Origin: an uncultured Collinsella sp.
GTDB lineage: Bacteria > Actinomycetota > Coriobacteriia > Coriobacteriales > Coriobacteriaceae
Direction: 5' to 3'
Length of the DNA: 51,498 nucleotides
Assembly (NCBI GenBank): GCA_900542965.1
Contig: UQPY01000006.1
Location: 1-51,498 of the forward strand
The translations under genes and the position numbers were made by a program. Below, piece after piece: positions 17,922 through 25,558 of the stretch (the first letter of the stretch is position 1; every line of letters starts with the position of its first letter). Under the pieces are notes generated by a model. That model searched no databases. It saw only the letters and a program-made list of their open reading frames with translations, and had not been told where the DNA came from.

Positions 17922-18800
17922 TTAGCGCTCAACGAACTCTTGTATTTCCGCGAGCAGGCGCTTTGCCTCCTGACGGCCCTGGATATACAGGTCGAGGAGC
18001 TTTGCCGAATCGTGCTCGACATGGCCGACCTCGACCGGCTTTTGCGGAGCGACGACCAACGCACGGCCCTCGCGCTCATACTTCCACAGGTGCATGCGCT
18101 GGATGTTGTAACGGTCGTGGCGTGTCTCGATAGCCTCGAGCAGATAGGGGTAGTCGGCATAACGCGCACGCGCGGCCGGCAAAAACTCGTAGGGCTTTTT
18201 CTCATACGAACGGTCCTGCGTGACGATGACGACCGCACGGTCGAAGCCCGCCTCCTCCAGCACGTGCTCGATGGGGACCGAATCGGCCACGCCGCCGTCG
18301 ACGTATTTGTGCCCGTCAATCTCGACCGGCGGCGTCACCAGCGGCAGCGACGTCGAGGCGCGCACGGCATCGAGGTCAAGCACGGCGCTTTTGACCGGGA
18401 GATACGTGGCGGTTCCAAAGAGCATGTCCGTCGCGACGGCGAACATCTCGATGGGGCTCGCGTCGAACGTCTCGCTGTCAAAGGGATCCAGGCGGTCCTG
18501 GACATCGTTGAAGATGAAGTCGTAACCCACAATGGAGCCCGTGGACGCAAACGATGCGGCGCCCATGAAGCGGCTATCGTTGCAGAAAGCCAGGTTGATG
18601 CGGTTGGCACGGCCGATCTGGTGCGACTTGTAGTTCACGCCGTTGAGGGCGCCGGCCGATACGCCATATACCGCCGGAATCTCGACGCCGGCCTCCATGA
18701 GGACGTCGAGCACGCCCGCGGTAAACTGCCCGCGAAAACTACCGCCCTCCAGGACGAGCGCGACCTTGCCGGCGTTCTTTGCCTTATCTTCTGCAGTCAT
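17922..18800 (-). CDS. Patatin-like phospholipase family protein
   Basis: The 292-residue product has the full patatin serine-aspartate dyad. The oxyanion-hole segment LEGGSFRGQFTAGV lies at about residues 17-30, the nucleophile elbow GVSAG at 46-50 with Ser48, and the catalytic aspartate in VDGGVADS near 168. There is no signal peptide, so it should act in the cytoplasm or at the inner face of the membrane, probably as a lipid acyl hydrolase or esterase; the substrate is unknown. This subgroup (YjjU/RssA-like) is widespread in Gram-positive bacteria. AGGAGG sits five bases before the ATG. It is transcribed alone. Confidence 0.85.
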   Translation of the reverse strand: MTAEDKAKNAGKVALVLEGGSFRGQFTAGVLDVLMEAGVEIPAVYGVSAGALNGVNYKSHQIGRANRINLAFCNDSRFMGAASFASTGSIVGYDFIFNDVQDRLDPFDSETFDASPIEMFAVATDMLFGTATYLPVKSAVLDLDAVRASTSLPLVTPPVEIDGHKYVDGGVADSVPIEHVLEEAGFDRAVVIVTQDRSYEKKPYEFLPAARARYADYPYLLEAIETRHDRYNIQRMHLWKYEREGRALVVAPQKPVEVGHVEHDSAKLLDLYIQGRQEAKRLLAEIQEFVER

Positions 18801-18872
18801 GTTGACCTCCTGCGATTGCGTTTTGGCTTTCTTCTACCCAGTTTTGGGATGGCGAGCGCGCAGGTTTTGGAG

Positions 18873-18894
18873 CAGAGTTCGATTCTCCGCGGTA
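18873..18894 (+). repeat. tmRNA T-arm-like direct repeat, copy 1
   Basis: These 22 bases are identical to 19085-19106. Their core GAGTTCGATTCTCCGC is also present, in the opposite orientation, in the 3' end of the tmRNA gene at about 19171-19186. That is what repeated integration and loss of an element at the tmRNA end could leave behind. Confidence 0.6.
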
Positions 18895-19084
18895 CGGGGG
18901 GATCCGTTGATGCTGGGCGAGGCCAGCTGAGATTCGATAAACATCGCATCCGTTTTGAGTCGGAAGTTTGCGCGGAGAATCCGCGTATTTGCTTCGCAAA
19001 TCCGCGCCGGCTTCGGCCGCCTGCCGGCGTCCTCGCCCGCGGGCTAAAAACGCTTACGCGTTTTCTTTACGCCCGCGCCCTGCA

Positions 19085-19106
19085 CAGAGTTCGATTCTCC
19101 GCGGTA
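19085..19106 (+). repeat. tmRNA T-arm-like direct repeat, copy 2
   Basis: A second exact copy of the 22-base sequence at 18873, 212 bases away. Between the copies is GC-rich sequence with small hairpins (for example around TTTGCTTCGCAAA and GGCTTCGGCC) and no gene. Confidence 0.6.
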
Positions 19107-19117
19107 TCTGTAAGTAA

Positions 19118-19150
19118 TAAAAAAGCAGGTAGAGACACTTCTCTACCTGC
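19118..19150 (-). terminator. Rho-independent terminator of tmRNA
   Basis: GCAGGTAGAGA and TCTCTACCTGC form an 11-base perfect stem with a four-base loop followed on the minus strand by TTTTTT. It ends 11 bases after the mature tmRNA 3' end. Confidence 0.92.
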
Positions 19151-19160
19151 CTGTTACATA

Positions 19161-19524
19161 TGGTGGAGGCGCGGAGAATCGAACTCCGGTCCACGAAAGC
19201 CCCCTGATTGGCATCTCCAAGCTCAGTCGCTGGTTTTGTCTCGGACGCTTTGCGCGCAGCGACACGCTCGCGGCGTCCTAACCGGTTCGGTCTTAGCCCG
19301 CGCCATACCGATTACGTGCGCGGGAGCATTCCCCTAACATGACGTCGCGCCGGTGTCGGGGAAATCACCGGGTTGACGCGCCGCTATAAACTAAGCAGCG
19401 AGAGCCATAGGCTCAAAAGAAGAGTTGTTGTCAATTCAATTTGACGGTACCCCTGTTTAACGAGGCGAGGAGACCTCGGCTTGCTTCCTCTCTCAGAGCT
19501 ATCGTGTCGAAACCAGTCGCCCCC
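19161..19524 (-). ncRNA. ssrA: Transfer-messenger RNA (tmRNA)
   Basis: tmRNA rescues stalled ribosomes by acting first as a tRNA and then as a short message. The 5' end reads GGGGGCGACTGGTTTCGAC and pairs over seven bases with the 3' strand CGCCTCC, followed by A and an encoded CCA at 19161-19163. The T arm reads GGAGTTCGATTCTCC. The message part at 19391-19432 encodes DNNSSFEPMALAA followed by a TAG stop; ALAA is the usual degradation signal for ClpXP-type proteases. The resume codon appears to be GAC, which is less common than GCA or GCN. It is monocistronic and has its own terminator. Confidence 0.95.
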
Positions 19525-19763
19525 GAATGTTGGGAAAGTCTGGATGGTATCGGGTCTGCAAACACCCGATAACCGTCGACTTTTCAAGGAACACGCGGGG
19601 TGAACCCCGCTCGTGGATAGCTATCTTACCACGTTCTAAAGGCAGACAGCTGTTCTATGCACGAGCTGTGAAGACCCCAATGTGCGCCGCACTTCGCACT
19701 TTTGCTACCGATCGCGTCACGTATATTTTCGCCAAGCAGAATTGACCCGTCGAAAGGACCGTT

Positions 19764-20267
19764 ATGGATACCAAGCAGCAACTCGTCAATGCCCTCGCAG
19801 GCCTGGGCTCAACCATTACCGAAGCTATGGATGTCATCGAGGGCTTTGTCCCCTGCGGACATCCCGCCCTCACGGTATCGAACGCACTCGTCGCGCTGGA
19901 CGTTGACGATGATGCAGCTCTCACTCAGCAGCTTGAGACCGTCGAGGGCTTTATCGACCACGTGAGTGAGAACCGCGGCGTGGCCGCCTACCACGGCATC
20001 GAGGTAGAGCTCGCAGGTCCCAAGGCCGATCTGCTCGCAGCAATCCGCGAGGTAGGCGCCCTTATGCAGACCGCAGGCGTCAAGAACATCCAAGTCAACG
20101 AGTGGGTCTACCGCAGTCTGGCAGCACTAAACGATTCCGACGAAAAGGCAGCCGAGCAGCTCGCAGAAAGTCCCGCCATTAAGGCCGAGCTTTTGCAAAT
20201 AGCAGACGCGGGCCCCTTGGCGCATCGTCGTCCAAGAGGCCCGCAAACAGTTCGCGTCAACCGATAG
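19764..20267 (+). CDS. Conserved hypothetical protein, 167 residues
   Basis: I do not recognise a named family. The product is acidic and alanine/leucine-rich with predicted helices throughout and no signal peptide or membrane segment. It starts MDTKQQLVNALAGLGSTITEAMDVIEG and has a well-placed GAAAGGA site nine bases before the ATG. The last 20 residues are arginine-rich and read through a hairpin (20208-20244), so the C-terminus may be poorly conserved. The gene overlaps the end of the convergent PIN-toxin gene by 11 bases. It is probably a real gene, because codon use matches its neighbours and the start is strong. Confidence 0.65.
   Translation: MDTKQQLVNALAGLGSTITEAMDVIEGFVPCGHPALTVSNALVALDVDDDAALTQQLETVEGFIDHVSENRGVAAYHGIEVELAGPKADLLAAIREVGALMQTAGVKNIQVNEWVYRSLAALNDSDEKAAEQLAESPAIKAELLQIADAGPLAHRRPRGPQTVRVNR
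20208..20244. repeat. Hairpin at the convergent gene ends
   Basis: GCGGGCCCCTTGG and CCAAGAGGCCCGC pair over 13 bases with one mismatch. It has no T run. It lies inside the last codons of the 167-residue gene and just after the PIN gene stop, so it may help end both transcripts. Confidence 0.45.
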
Positions 20268-20772
20268 CCGCGCCGCCGCGTTCGGCCAAAGCAAGAATCG
20301 GCATCATTTGACGAGGTGTCTTTACTGCAAGATCGGCATGTTCGAGCAGCTTGCAATCGTTGGTCACCAAGTAATCGACCTGTGCGCGCTTGCACGCGGC
20401 AAGCACCAAGTTGTCCTCGTAATCGCGATGGAGCGCTAAGTATTTGTCGGCCAGCCAAAGGTCCGACGCATCTACACCCACGGCCGTGGCGTTTTCGGTC
20501 ATGTTCCGAACAAATGCCAGCGCCGCCTCGCCAATCGCGCGGGCAGAAGCCTCGTCGAGCGCTCCCCCGCTGGCAAGAACGCTACGCTTCAGCTCGTGTT
20601 GGACAACGTACAGCACGTCCTTGACAATATGCACCGGGAAGAACAGCAACGCCCCCGTCTCTGTCGCCTGCCCAATAAACGCACGCGCGGCAAGCGACTC
20701 GGCATGGTCGACGCAAAACGAATCAACCCATACGTTGGCGTCCACCATGATCTTGAGAGGTGTCCCACTCAC
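20257..20772 (-). CDS. PIN-domain toxin (VapC-like ribonuclease)
   Basis: PIN proteins of this size are usually RNA-cutting toxins. The 171-residue product shows the first acidic residue in MVDANVWVDSF near residue 10, and later acidic residues in DYEDNLVLAA and LVTNDCKLLEH near 130-150, which together would hold the metal ions. I chose the GTG at 20772 because it overlaps the stop of the upstream antitoxin gene (GTGA) and is preceded by AGGGG; an ATG eight codons in is possible but lacks a ribosome site. The four-base overlap implies coupled translation with its antitoxin. The pairing of a PIN toxin with a RelB-like antitoxin is mixed, since VapC normally pairs with VapB. Confidence 0.8.
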   Translation of the reverse strand: MSGTPLKIMVDANVWVDSFCVDHAESLAARAFIGQATETGALLFFPVHIVKDVLYVVQHELKRSVLASGGALDEASARAIGEAALAFVRNMTENATAVGVDASDLWLADKYLALHRDYEDNLVLAACKRAQVDYLVTNDCKLLEHADLAVKTPRQMMPILALAERGGAAIG

Positions 20773-21122
20773 TGGATCATCCCCTTTTGGCGATAGCGCT
20801 CGTCCATGGCTTCGGAATAGATTGTGTCCCAATCGCGATTGTCGGATACGGGCGACGTGGCGATACCCAAATCTGCATAAAGCCGGTCTGCCGCTGCCCA
20901 CGATGCGGCGAACGGAGTATCGTGCGCGACGGTCTGTTGCCGGCCATCAACGGCAGACAGCACTTCCTCACATTGCCCGCCACCCCGTGCGACCTTGGCC
21001 ACGACCTTTTTGATGAGCTCGGGCAGTGACCTGCCCGAAAGCTGCAGCGCTTCCTCGGCACGGTTCTTGACCTGGCGATCCACGCGAACGTTCACCTGCG
21101 CCATGCCGCTAACAGCACCCAT
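20769..21122 (-). CDS. RelB/DinJ-like antitoxin of the PIN toxin
   Basis: The 117-residue product begins with a short ribbon-helix-helix segment, AQVNVRVDRQVKNRAEEAL at about residues 7-25, typical of the RelB/DinJ family, followed by a longer toxin-binding region. It should repress its own promoter through the palindromes upstream and neutralise the PIN toxin. AAGGGAG lies ten bases before the ATG at 21122; the internal methionine at 21104 has no ribosome site. Its stop codon overlaps the toxin start. The C-terminal half is longer than that of classical RelB (about 80-90 residues). Confidence 0.75.
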   Translation of the reverse strand: MGAVSGMAQVNVRVDRQVKNRAEEALQLSGRSLPELIKKVVAKVARGGGQCEEVLSAVDGRQQTVAHDTPFAASWAAADRLYADLGIATSPVSDNRDWDTIYSEAMDERYRQKGMIQ

Positions 21123-21141
21123 GTCGATCCCGCTCCCTTCA

Positions 21142-21191
21142 ATTGCTAGCCCTGCTAGCAATACTATATAGAGAAGCTAGCAAATATTCAA
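21142..21191 (-). promoter_or_regulatory. Promoter and palindromic operators of the toxin-antitoxin operon
   Basis: A perfect palindrome, ATTGCTAGC and GCTAGCAAT around three bases, occupies 21142-21162, and a third GCTAGCAA lies at 21176-21183. On the minus strand TTGAAT (21186-21191), 17 bases and TATAGT (21163-21168) form a promoter in which one operator half-site falls in the spacer. This is the usual arrangement for autoregulated toxin-antitoxin operons. Confidence 0.65.
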
Positions 21192-21195
21192 ACGC

Positions 21196-21241
21196 AAAAG
21201 GCCTGCGCCCGGACGACACCGATGCCGTCTGGGCGCAGGCC
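21196..21241 (-). terminator. Rho-independent terminator of the P-type ATPase operon
   Basis: An 11-base perfect stem (GGCCTGCGCCC with GGGCGCAGGCC) and 20-base loop is followed by TTTT on the minus strand. It ends 24 bases after the ATPase stop. Confidence 0.85.
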
Positions 21242-21265
21242 AGATAACGTGGGCGAACACGTCCG

Positions 21266-23341
21266 CTAGCGCAGGTAAGCCTTTGCGTTGCCCAGGCTGT
21301 AGGCGATCGTTGAGCCGTTGTGCAGCAGCGACGACGCCTGCGGAGTAATCATGCCGGTAATACCCAATGCCAACAGCGCCGAGTTGGTGAGCATCACCTT
21401 GGAATACGAACTCGTCAGACGATCGATGAGTCCCTGGCTCATGCGGCGCAGGCGCACGATTGCGGCGAGATCCGTGTCGGCCAGGATGATATCGGCGACC
21501 TCCTTGGCGATGTCGCTTCCGCCACCCATCGCCAAGCCCACGTCGGCCAAACCGAGCGCCGGCGAATCGTTAACGCCGTCGCCCACCATGGCAACATGGC
21601 GCCCCTCGCTCTTAATGCGCTCCACATACGCGTACTTATCCTCGGGCAGCAGCTCGGCCTTAAACTCGTCGACACCCGCCTCACGCGCGATGCGCTCGGC
21701 CGTGCGCTCGGAATCGCCCGTGAGCATGACCACGTGCTTGACGCCCAGCGCATGCAGGTCGGCGATGGCCTCACGGACGCCGGGCTTGAGCGGATCCTCG
21801 ATGCCGAGCACGCCGACGACCTTGCCGTCGACCGCCAGATACAGCGGCGACAGCCCCTGCATCTGGGACTCAATGCGCTCCTTAATATCGGAATCGAGCT
21901 GCGCGCTCTCGTCCTCAAATACAAAGTGCGCGGAACCGATGATGGCGCGACGCCCTTCAATGGACGAAGCGATGCCGTGCGCCACGATGTACTCGACGGC
22001 GGCATGGCGCTCGCGGTGCTCGAGCCCGCGCTCGCGGGCGGCGTTGACCACGGCACGCGCCACCGGATGCGGAAAATGCTCCTCCAAGCAAGCGGAAAGG
22101 CGCAGGACCTCGTCCTCGCTCCAGCCGTCGGTCGTCAACACGCAGGCAAGACGCGGCTGCGCCTCGGTGAGCGTGCCGGTCTTATCAAACACAATGGTGT
22201 CAGCCTTGGCAAACGACTCAAAGTACTTCGCGCCCTTGACCATGACGCCCATCTTGGCAGCATCGCTCATAGCGGTCATGACGGCGACGGAACCCGTGAG
22301 CTTGAGTGCGCACGAGTAGTCGACCATCAGTGCCGCCGAGGTCTTGATGAGGCTGCGGGTGGTGAGCGCAACCAGGCCCGCGAGTAGGAAGTTCCACGGG
22401 ACGATCTTGTTGGCGAGGTCTTCCATGTGCGACTGACCCTCGGACTTAAGCGAGTCGGCCGTCTGCACGAGCGAGACGATCGAGCGCAGTTTGGTTTGTG
22501 CCGTATTGGCGCGCACGCGCACCAAGATGCTGCCGTCCTCCACGACGGTTCCGGCGAACACGTCATCGCCCACGCTGCGCTCGACGGCCAGCGGCTCGCC
22601 GGTCAGGGTCGCTTGGTTGACCATAGCGCTCCCCTGCTCGACAACGCCATCGATGCAGATGGACATGCCAGTGCGCACGGCGACCAGATCGCCGGGCTCA
22701 AGCTCGGTCGCGGCAACACTTACCTCGGTGTCGCCGACGACCTTTTGCGCCTTGTCGGGCACATCGAGCAGCGAGTTGATGAGCTCGTTTTCGCTCATGG
22801 CGCGGGTGTAGTCCTCGAGCAGCTCGCCCACGTTGAGCAGGAACATCGTCTGGCCCGCGGTATCGACGTCGCGTTTGACAAACGAGATACCGATGGCCGA
22901 AGCGTCGAGCACGGGAACGGTCAGGCGCGGCTGCGCGAGCTCATGAAGGGCAGCGCGCAAAAATGCCATGTAACCGGCCACGACAAACACCGCACGCAGA
23001 GGCGTCGGCAAGAACCAGCGACGTGCGTAATGGGCACCGATAAGTGTGGCAAGATCCATAACGAGCTTGTGCTTGCGCGGCTCAAGCTGCATCACGTAAC
23101 CCGTCTTTGCGTCGGCAATGGCCTGAGCGTCGAGCGCACCGACGGCGGCCAGTACGGCATCGCGGCGCGGCTCGTCGTATTCGAGCGCCATCTGGCCAAT
23201 ACGGCCATATACGCGCACCTTGTGCACGCCGTCGATGTCGCCGCCAAGCTTAAGAAGTGCATCGAGATCGCTCTCTGGCACAGGACCCGCCAATTGAAGA
23301 CGGGTCCTGCCGGGGATCTCGCTAATAATCGAGAATCTCAT
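21266..23341 (-). CDS. P1B-like metal-transporting P-type ATPase
   Basis: The 691-residue product is a membrane cation pump. The phosphorylation site DKTGTLT is near residue 386, the hinge GDGVNDSPAL near 590, and the actuator loop LTGEPL near 240. The first 75 residues form a ferredoxin-like domain related to HMA domains but without the CxxC metal site. In place of the CPx signature of classical copper, zinc and cadmium pumps the membrane helix before the catalytic loop reads YSCALKLTG, a variant known to me from a subgroup of Gram-positive pumps; the ion cannot be assigned from this (manganese, iron and zinc are all possible). It is the second gene of an operon with a small DUF6110-like protein and has no chaperone or regulator beside it. 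Confidence 0.85.
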   Translation of the reverse strand: MRFSIISEIPGRTRLQLAGPVPESDLDALLKLGGDIDGVHKVRVYGRIGQMALEYDEPRRDAVLAAVGALDAQAIADAKTGYVMQLEPRKHKLVMDLATLIGAHYARRWFLPTPLRAVFVVAGYMAFLRAALHELAQPRLTVPVLDASAIGISFVKRDVDTAGQTMFLLNVGELLEDYTRAMSENELINSLLDVPDKAQKVVGDTEVSVAATELEPGDLVAVRTGMSICIDGVVEQGSAMVNQATLTGEPLAVERSVGDDVFAGTVVEDGSILVRVRANTAQTKLRSIVSLVQTADSLKSEGQSHMEDLANKIVPWNFLLAGLVALTTRSLIKTSAALMVDYSCALKLTGSVAVMTAMSDAAKMGVMVKGAKYFESFAKADTIVFDKTGTLTEAQPRLACVLTTDGWSEDEVLRLSACLEEHFPHPVARAVVNAARERGLEHRERHAAVEYIVAHGIASSIEGRRAIIGSAHFVFEDESAQLDSDIKERIESQMQGLSPLYLAVDGKVVGVLGIEDPLKPGVREAIADLHALGVKHVVMLTGDSERTAERIAREAGVDEFKAELLPEDKYAYVERIKSEGRHVAMVGDGVNDSPALGLADVGLAMGGGSDIAKEVADIILADTDLAAIVRLRRMSQGLIDRLTSSYSKVMLTNSALLALGITGMITPQASSLLHNGSTIAYSLGNAKAYLR

Positions 23342-23359
23342 AGTTTGTGCCTGGGAGCG

Positions 23360-23605
23360 TTACTCGGCTGCCTCGTCAGCAGCGGCCTCGCTCTGGGTGA
23401 TGTAAGCAGCCTCGGCAACCATGTCGTCAACATTAGCCTTGGCCTGCTCGACCATGTCCTGGTAGCCGTTCTTGATGCGCATGCCGCACGCGATACCCTG
23501 CACGCAGGCATTCTTTACCGGAGCGCTGGTGAGCAGCTTGATGCCGGCCGTACCGAGCAGAAAACCGCCACCGACAAGCAGGGTGTTGAACGTGGACTTC
23601 TTCAT
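23360..23605 (-). CDS. Small DUF6110-like membrane-associated protein upstream of the ATPase
   Basis: The 81-residue product has a glycine-rich hydrophobic segment (about residues 9-28, TLLVGGGFLLGTAGIKLLT) and a helical acidic C-terminus. This resembles the DUF6110 family, which in clostridia is found beside metal P-type ATPases; family membership is from memory and not checked. The ATG at 23605 has AAAGGGAGA nine bases upstream. Eighteen bases separate it from the pump gene, so the two form an operon and it may be a subunit or regulator of the pump. Confidence 0.6.
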   Translation of the reverse strand: MKKSTFNTLLVGGGFLLGTAGIKLLTSAPVKNACVQGIACGMRIKNGYQDMVEQAKANVDDMVAEAAYITQSEAAADEAAE

Positions 23606-23713
23606 GATGTCTCTCCCTTTTGCCGCATTGGACGCGGCATGGTGCCTCAGCACCCGAGTAAATAAGTTTGCTCGAGCACGCTTTTGAAATATCTCAATTT
23701 TATCTAACTATCT

Positions 23714-23733
23714 AGGTCAGCCATGGCTAACCT
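23714..23733. promoter_or_regulatory. 20-bp palindrome upstream of the ATPase operon
   Basis: The sequence AGGTCAGCCATGGCTAACCT is a palindrome apart from one pair. It lies 109 bases upstream of the DUF6110-like start. Its core AGCCATGGCT recurs in a second palindrome in front of the ABC exporter operon at 27439. The half-site GGTTAGC resembles those of DtxR-family metal repressors, but the spacing differs. Confidence 0.5.
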
Positions 23734-23775
23734 TTTGAAAATTAACGATGCGGAGTAACCGATTGTCAATGTGAG

Positions 23776-23792
23776 AAAGGGACTGTCCCTTT
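23776..23792. repeat. AAAGGGACTGTCCCTTT palindrome
   Basis: A 17-base perfect palindrome around one base. It lies just after the ABC exporter stop. A longer relative with AAAGGGACAGTCCCTTT is at 30068-30094. Confidence 0.6.
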
Positions 23793-23800
23793 GCCCCTTC

Positions 23801-25558
23801 TTACAACTGCCAGGTAGCTGCTTCCTTTTGCAGCGCCACCATGCGGGCGAATTCTCCACCTGCCGCCTTGAGCTGCGCCGGAGTGCCCTGCTCGGCAACC
23901 ACACCATCCTTGAGTACAACGATTTTGTCGGCATTTTCCACCGTACGCATACGGTGGGCAATAACGATAACCGTCTTACCTGCAAGCAGACGGGAGAGCG
24001 CCTGCTGAACCACGGTCTCGTTCTCCACATCCAAGCTCGCCGTCGCCTCGTCCAACAGCACGATAGGCGCGTCTTTGAGCAGCGCACGGGCGATAGAGAT
24101 GCGCTGGCGCTCACCGCCGGACAGCTTGGAGCCGTTCTCGCCGATCATGGTGTCATAGCCCTGCGGCATGCGGCTCACAAACTCGTCGCAGTTGGCGGCA
24201 CGCGCGGCAGCAAGCACTTCCTCATCGGTGGCATCGCGACGACCAAGACGGATGTTTCCCATCACCGTGTCGTCAAAGAGCAGCACGTCTTGGAACACAA
24301 TGGCGTAGTCGCGCAGCAACACCTCGGGATCCACGCTCGCAACATCCACGCCGCCCACGGTGACCGTGCCTTCGGTGGCGTCCCAAAAGCGCGCGGCCAG
24401 GCGGCTCACCGTGGACTTACCGGAGCCCGAAGGACCGACCAGTGCCGTGACCTCGCCTTCCTTGGCGGTAAAGCTCACATCGGTAAGAACTTTCTCGCCG
24501 GCGCGGCCGTCCTCGCCCGCACCATAGCCAAATGCCACGTGATCGAACACCACATCGTGGCCTACGGGCTCAAACTGCTCGCTGCCCCGCGCCACGGGCT
24601 CTTCCATGATGGAACGCATGCGCTTGGCCGACGACTCGGCGGCAAACAGCTCGGACATCAGCATCAGCGCCTGATCAAAGGGCGCATAGATGCGGCTCAC
24701 CATAAGCAGGAAGGCAAACATCATCAAAAAGTCGGCCTGGCCGGAGGCGACCATCGCAGCGCCCGTGACCAACGTGGTGGCAATCCCCAGGCGCAGGATG
24801 GCAAAGGCGGAGTTGACCAAAAGCCCATTGGCGAGCTCGCCCTTGGTGGTTTCGCGCTCCTCGGCATCGATCACGGCGTTGAGCCCCTCAAGATAATGAG
24901 CCTCCTGGTTGGTGGCGCGGATCTCGCGCACGCAGTCGAGCGTCTCCTGGATCGCCTCGGTAACCTTGACCTTCTCGGCACGCACATGGTCGAACACCGG
25001 GGTCATGGGGCCGCGTGTCAGATACAGCACGGCAAAGGCCACGGGCACGCTCCAAAACGCCGCGATCGCCAGCTGCCAGCAAAAGAACAGCGACGCCACG
25101 AACACAATGGCGCTTGCGATGATGGCACCCCAAAGCTCTCCCAGCACGTGGCTGTAGGCGTGCTCCATGGCCTGGACGTCACCCATGATGGTCTCGGTTA
25201 AATCGGCCAGATCACGACGACCAAAAAACGACAGCGGCAGTTTGCGCAAGCGCTCGGCAATCTCCATACGCTGCTTGCCGCACTCCTCGTAAAAGATGCA
25301 GTAGGTGTAGTAATACTGCTGCCAGTTAGAGGCAAAGAGCAACACGAAAAAGACCAGGAGGCCGCCCACAATCGGCAGGGCATCCGGCAGGTCGGCACCG
25401 GTGGCGAGATGTTCGACAAAACCGGCCATGACCAGGAACAATAAGCCCATGCCGGCCATGGTAATGAGATTGGTGAGCGCGGTCCAGAAAATGCCGCGTT
25501 TTACGCCGGCGACGCCTTTATCGGATAGGAAATACTTCTTTTGGAATGAGGCGAACAT
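23801..25558 (-). CDS. ABC exporter half-transporter, second subunit (permease-ATPase fusion)
   Basis: The 585 residues hold a six-helix exporter membrane domain (about 1-320) and an ATPase domain. The Walker A motif GPSGSGKST is near residue 376, the signature KLSGGERQR near 480 and Walker B APIVLLDEATA soon after. The start is the ATG directly after the TAA stop of the upstream exporter gene, with no spacer, so the two are translationally coupled and should form a heterodimer. Both ATP sites look intact. The best comparison I know is with siderophore-linked pairs such as YbtPQ or IrtAB, because of the paired half-transporters and the divergent AraC regulator, but no siderophore genes are present; drug or peptide export is equally possible. 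Confidence 0.85.
   Translation of the reverse strand: MFASFQKKYFLSDKGVAGVKRGIFWTALTNLITMAGMGLLFLVMAGFVEHLATGADLPDALPIVGGLLVFFVLLFASNWQQYYYTYCIFYEECGKQRMEIAERLRKLPLSFFGRRDLADLTETIMGDVQAMEHAYSHVLGELWGAIIASAIVFVASLFFCWQLAIAAFWSVPVAFAVLYLTRGPMTPVFDHVRAEKVKVTEAIQETLDCVREIRATNQEAHYLEGLNAVIDAEERETTKGELANGLLVNSAFAILRLGIATTLVTGAAMVASGQADFLMMFAFLLMVSRIYAPFDQALMLMSELFAAESSAKRMRSIMEEPVARGSEQFEPVGHDVVFDHVAFGYGAGEDGRAGEKVLTDVSFTAKEGEVTALVGPSGSGKSTVSRLAARFWDATEGTVTVGGVDVASVDPEVLLRDYAIVFQDVLLFDDTVMGNIRLGRRDATDEEVLAAARAANCDEFVSRMPQGYDTMIGENGSKLSGGERQRISIARALLKDAPIVLLDEATASLDVENETVVQQALSRLLAGKTVIVIAHRMRTVENADKIVVLKDGVVAEQGTPAQLKAAGGEFARMVALQKEAATWQL

Noticed and set aside
18873..19106. tRNA genes suggested by T-arm-like sequence
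   Set aside because: Only the T-arm portion is present; no acceptor, D or anticodon stems can be formed around it.
17895..19337. 480-codon plus-strand frame over the patatin gene and the tmRNA 3' region
   Set aside because: It runs through the tmRNA gene and its terminator and has no family similarity.
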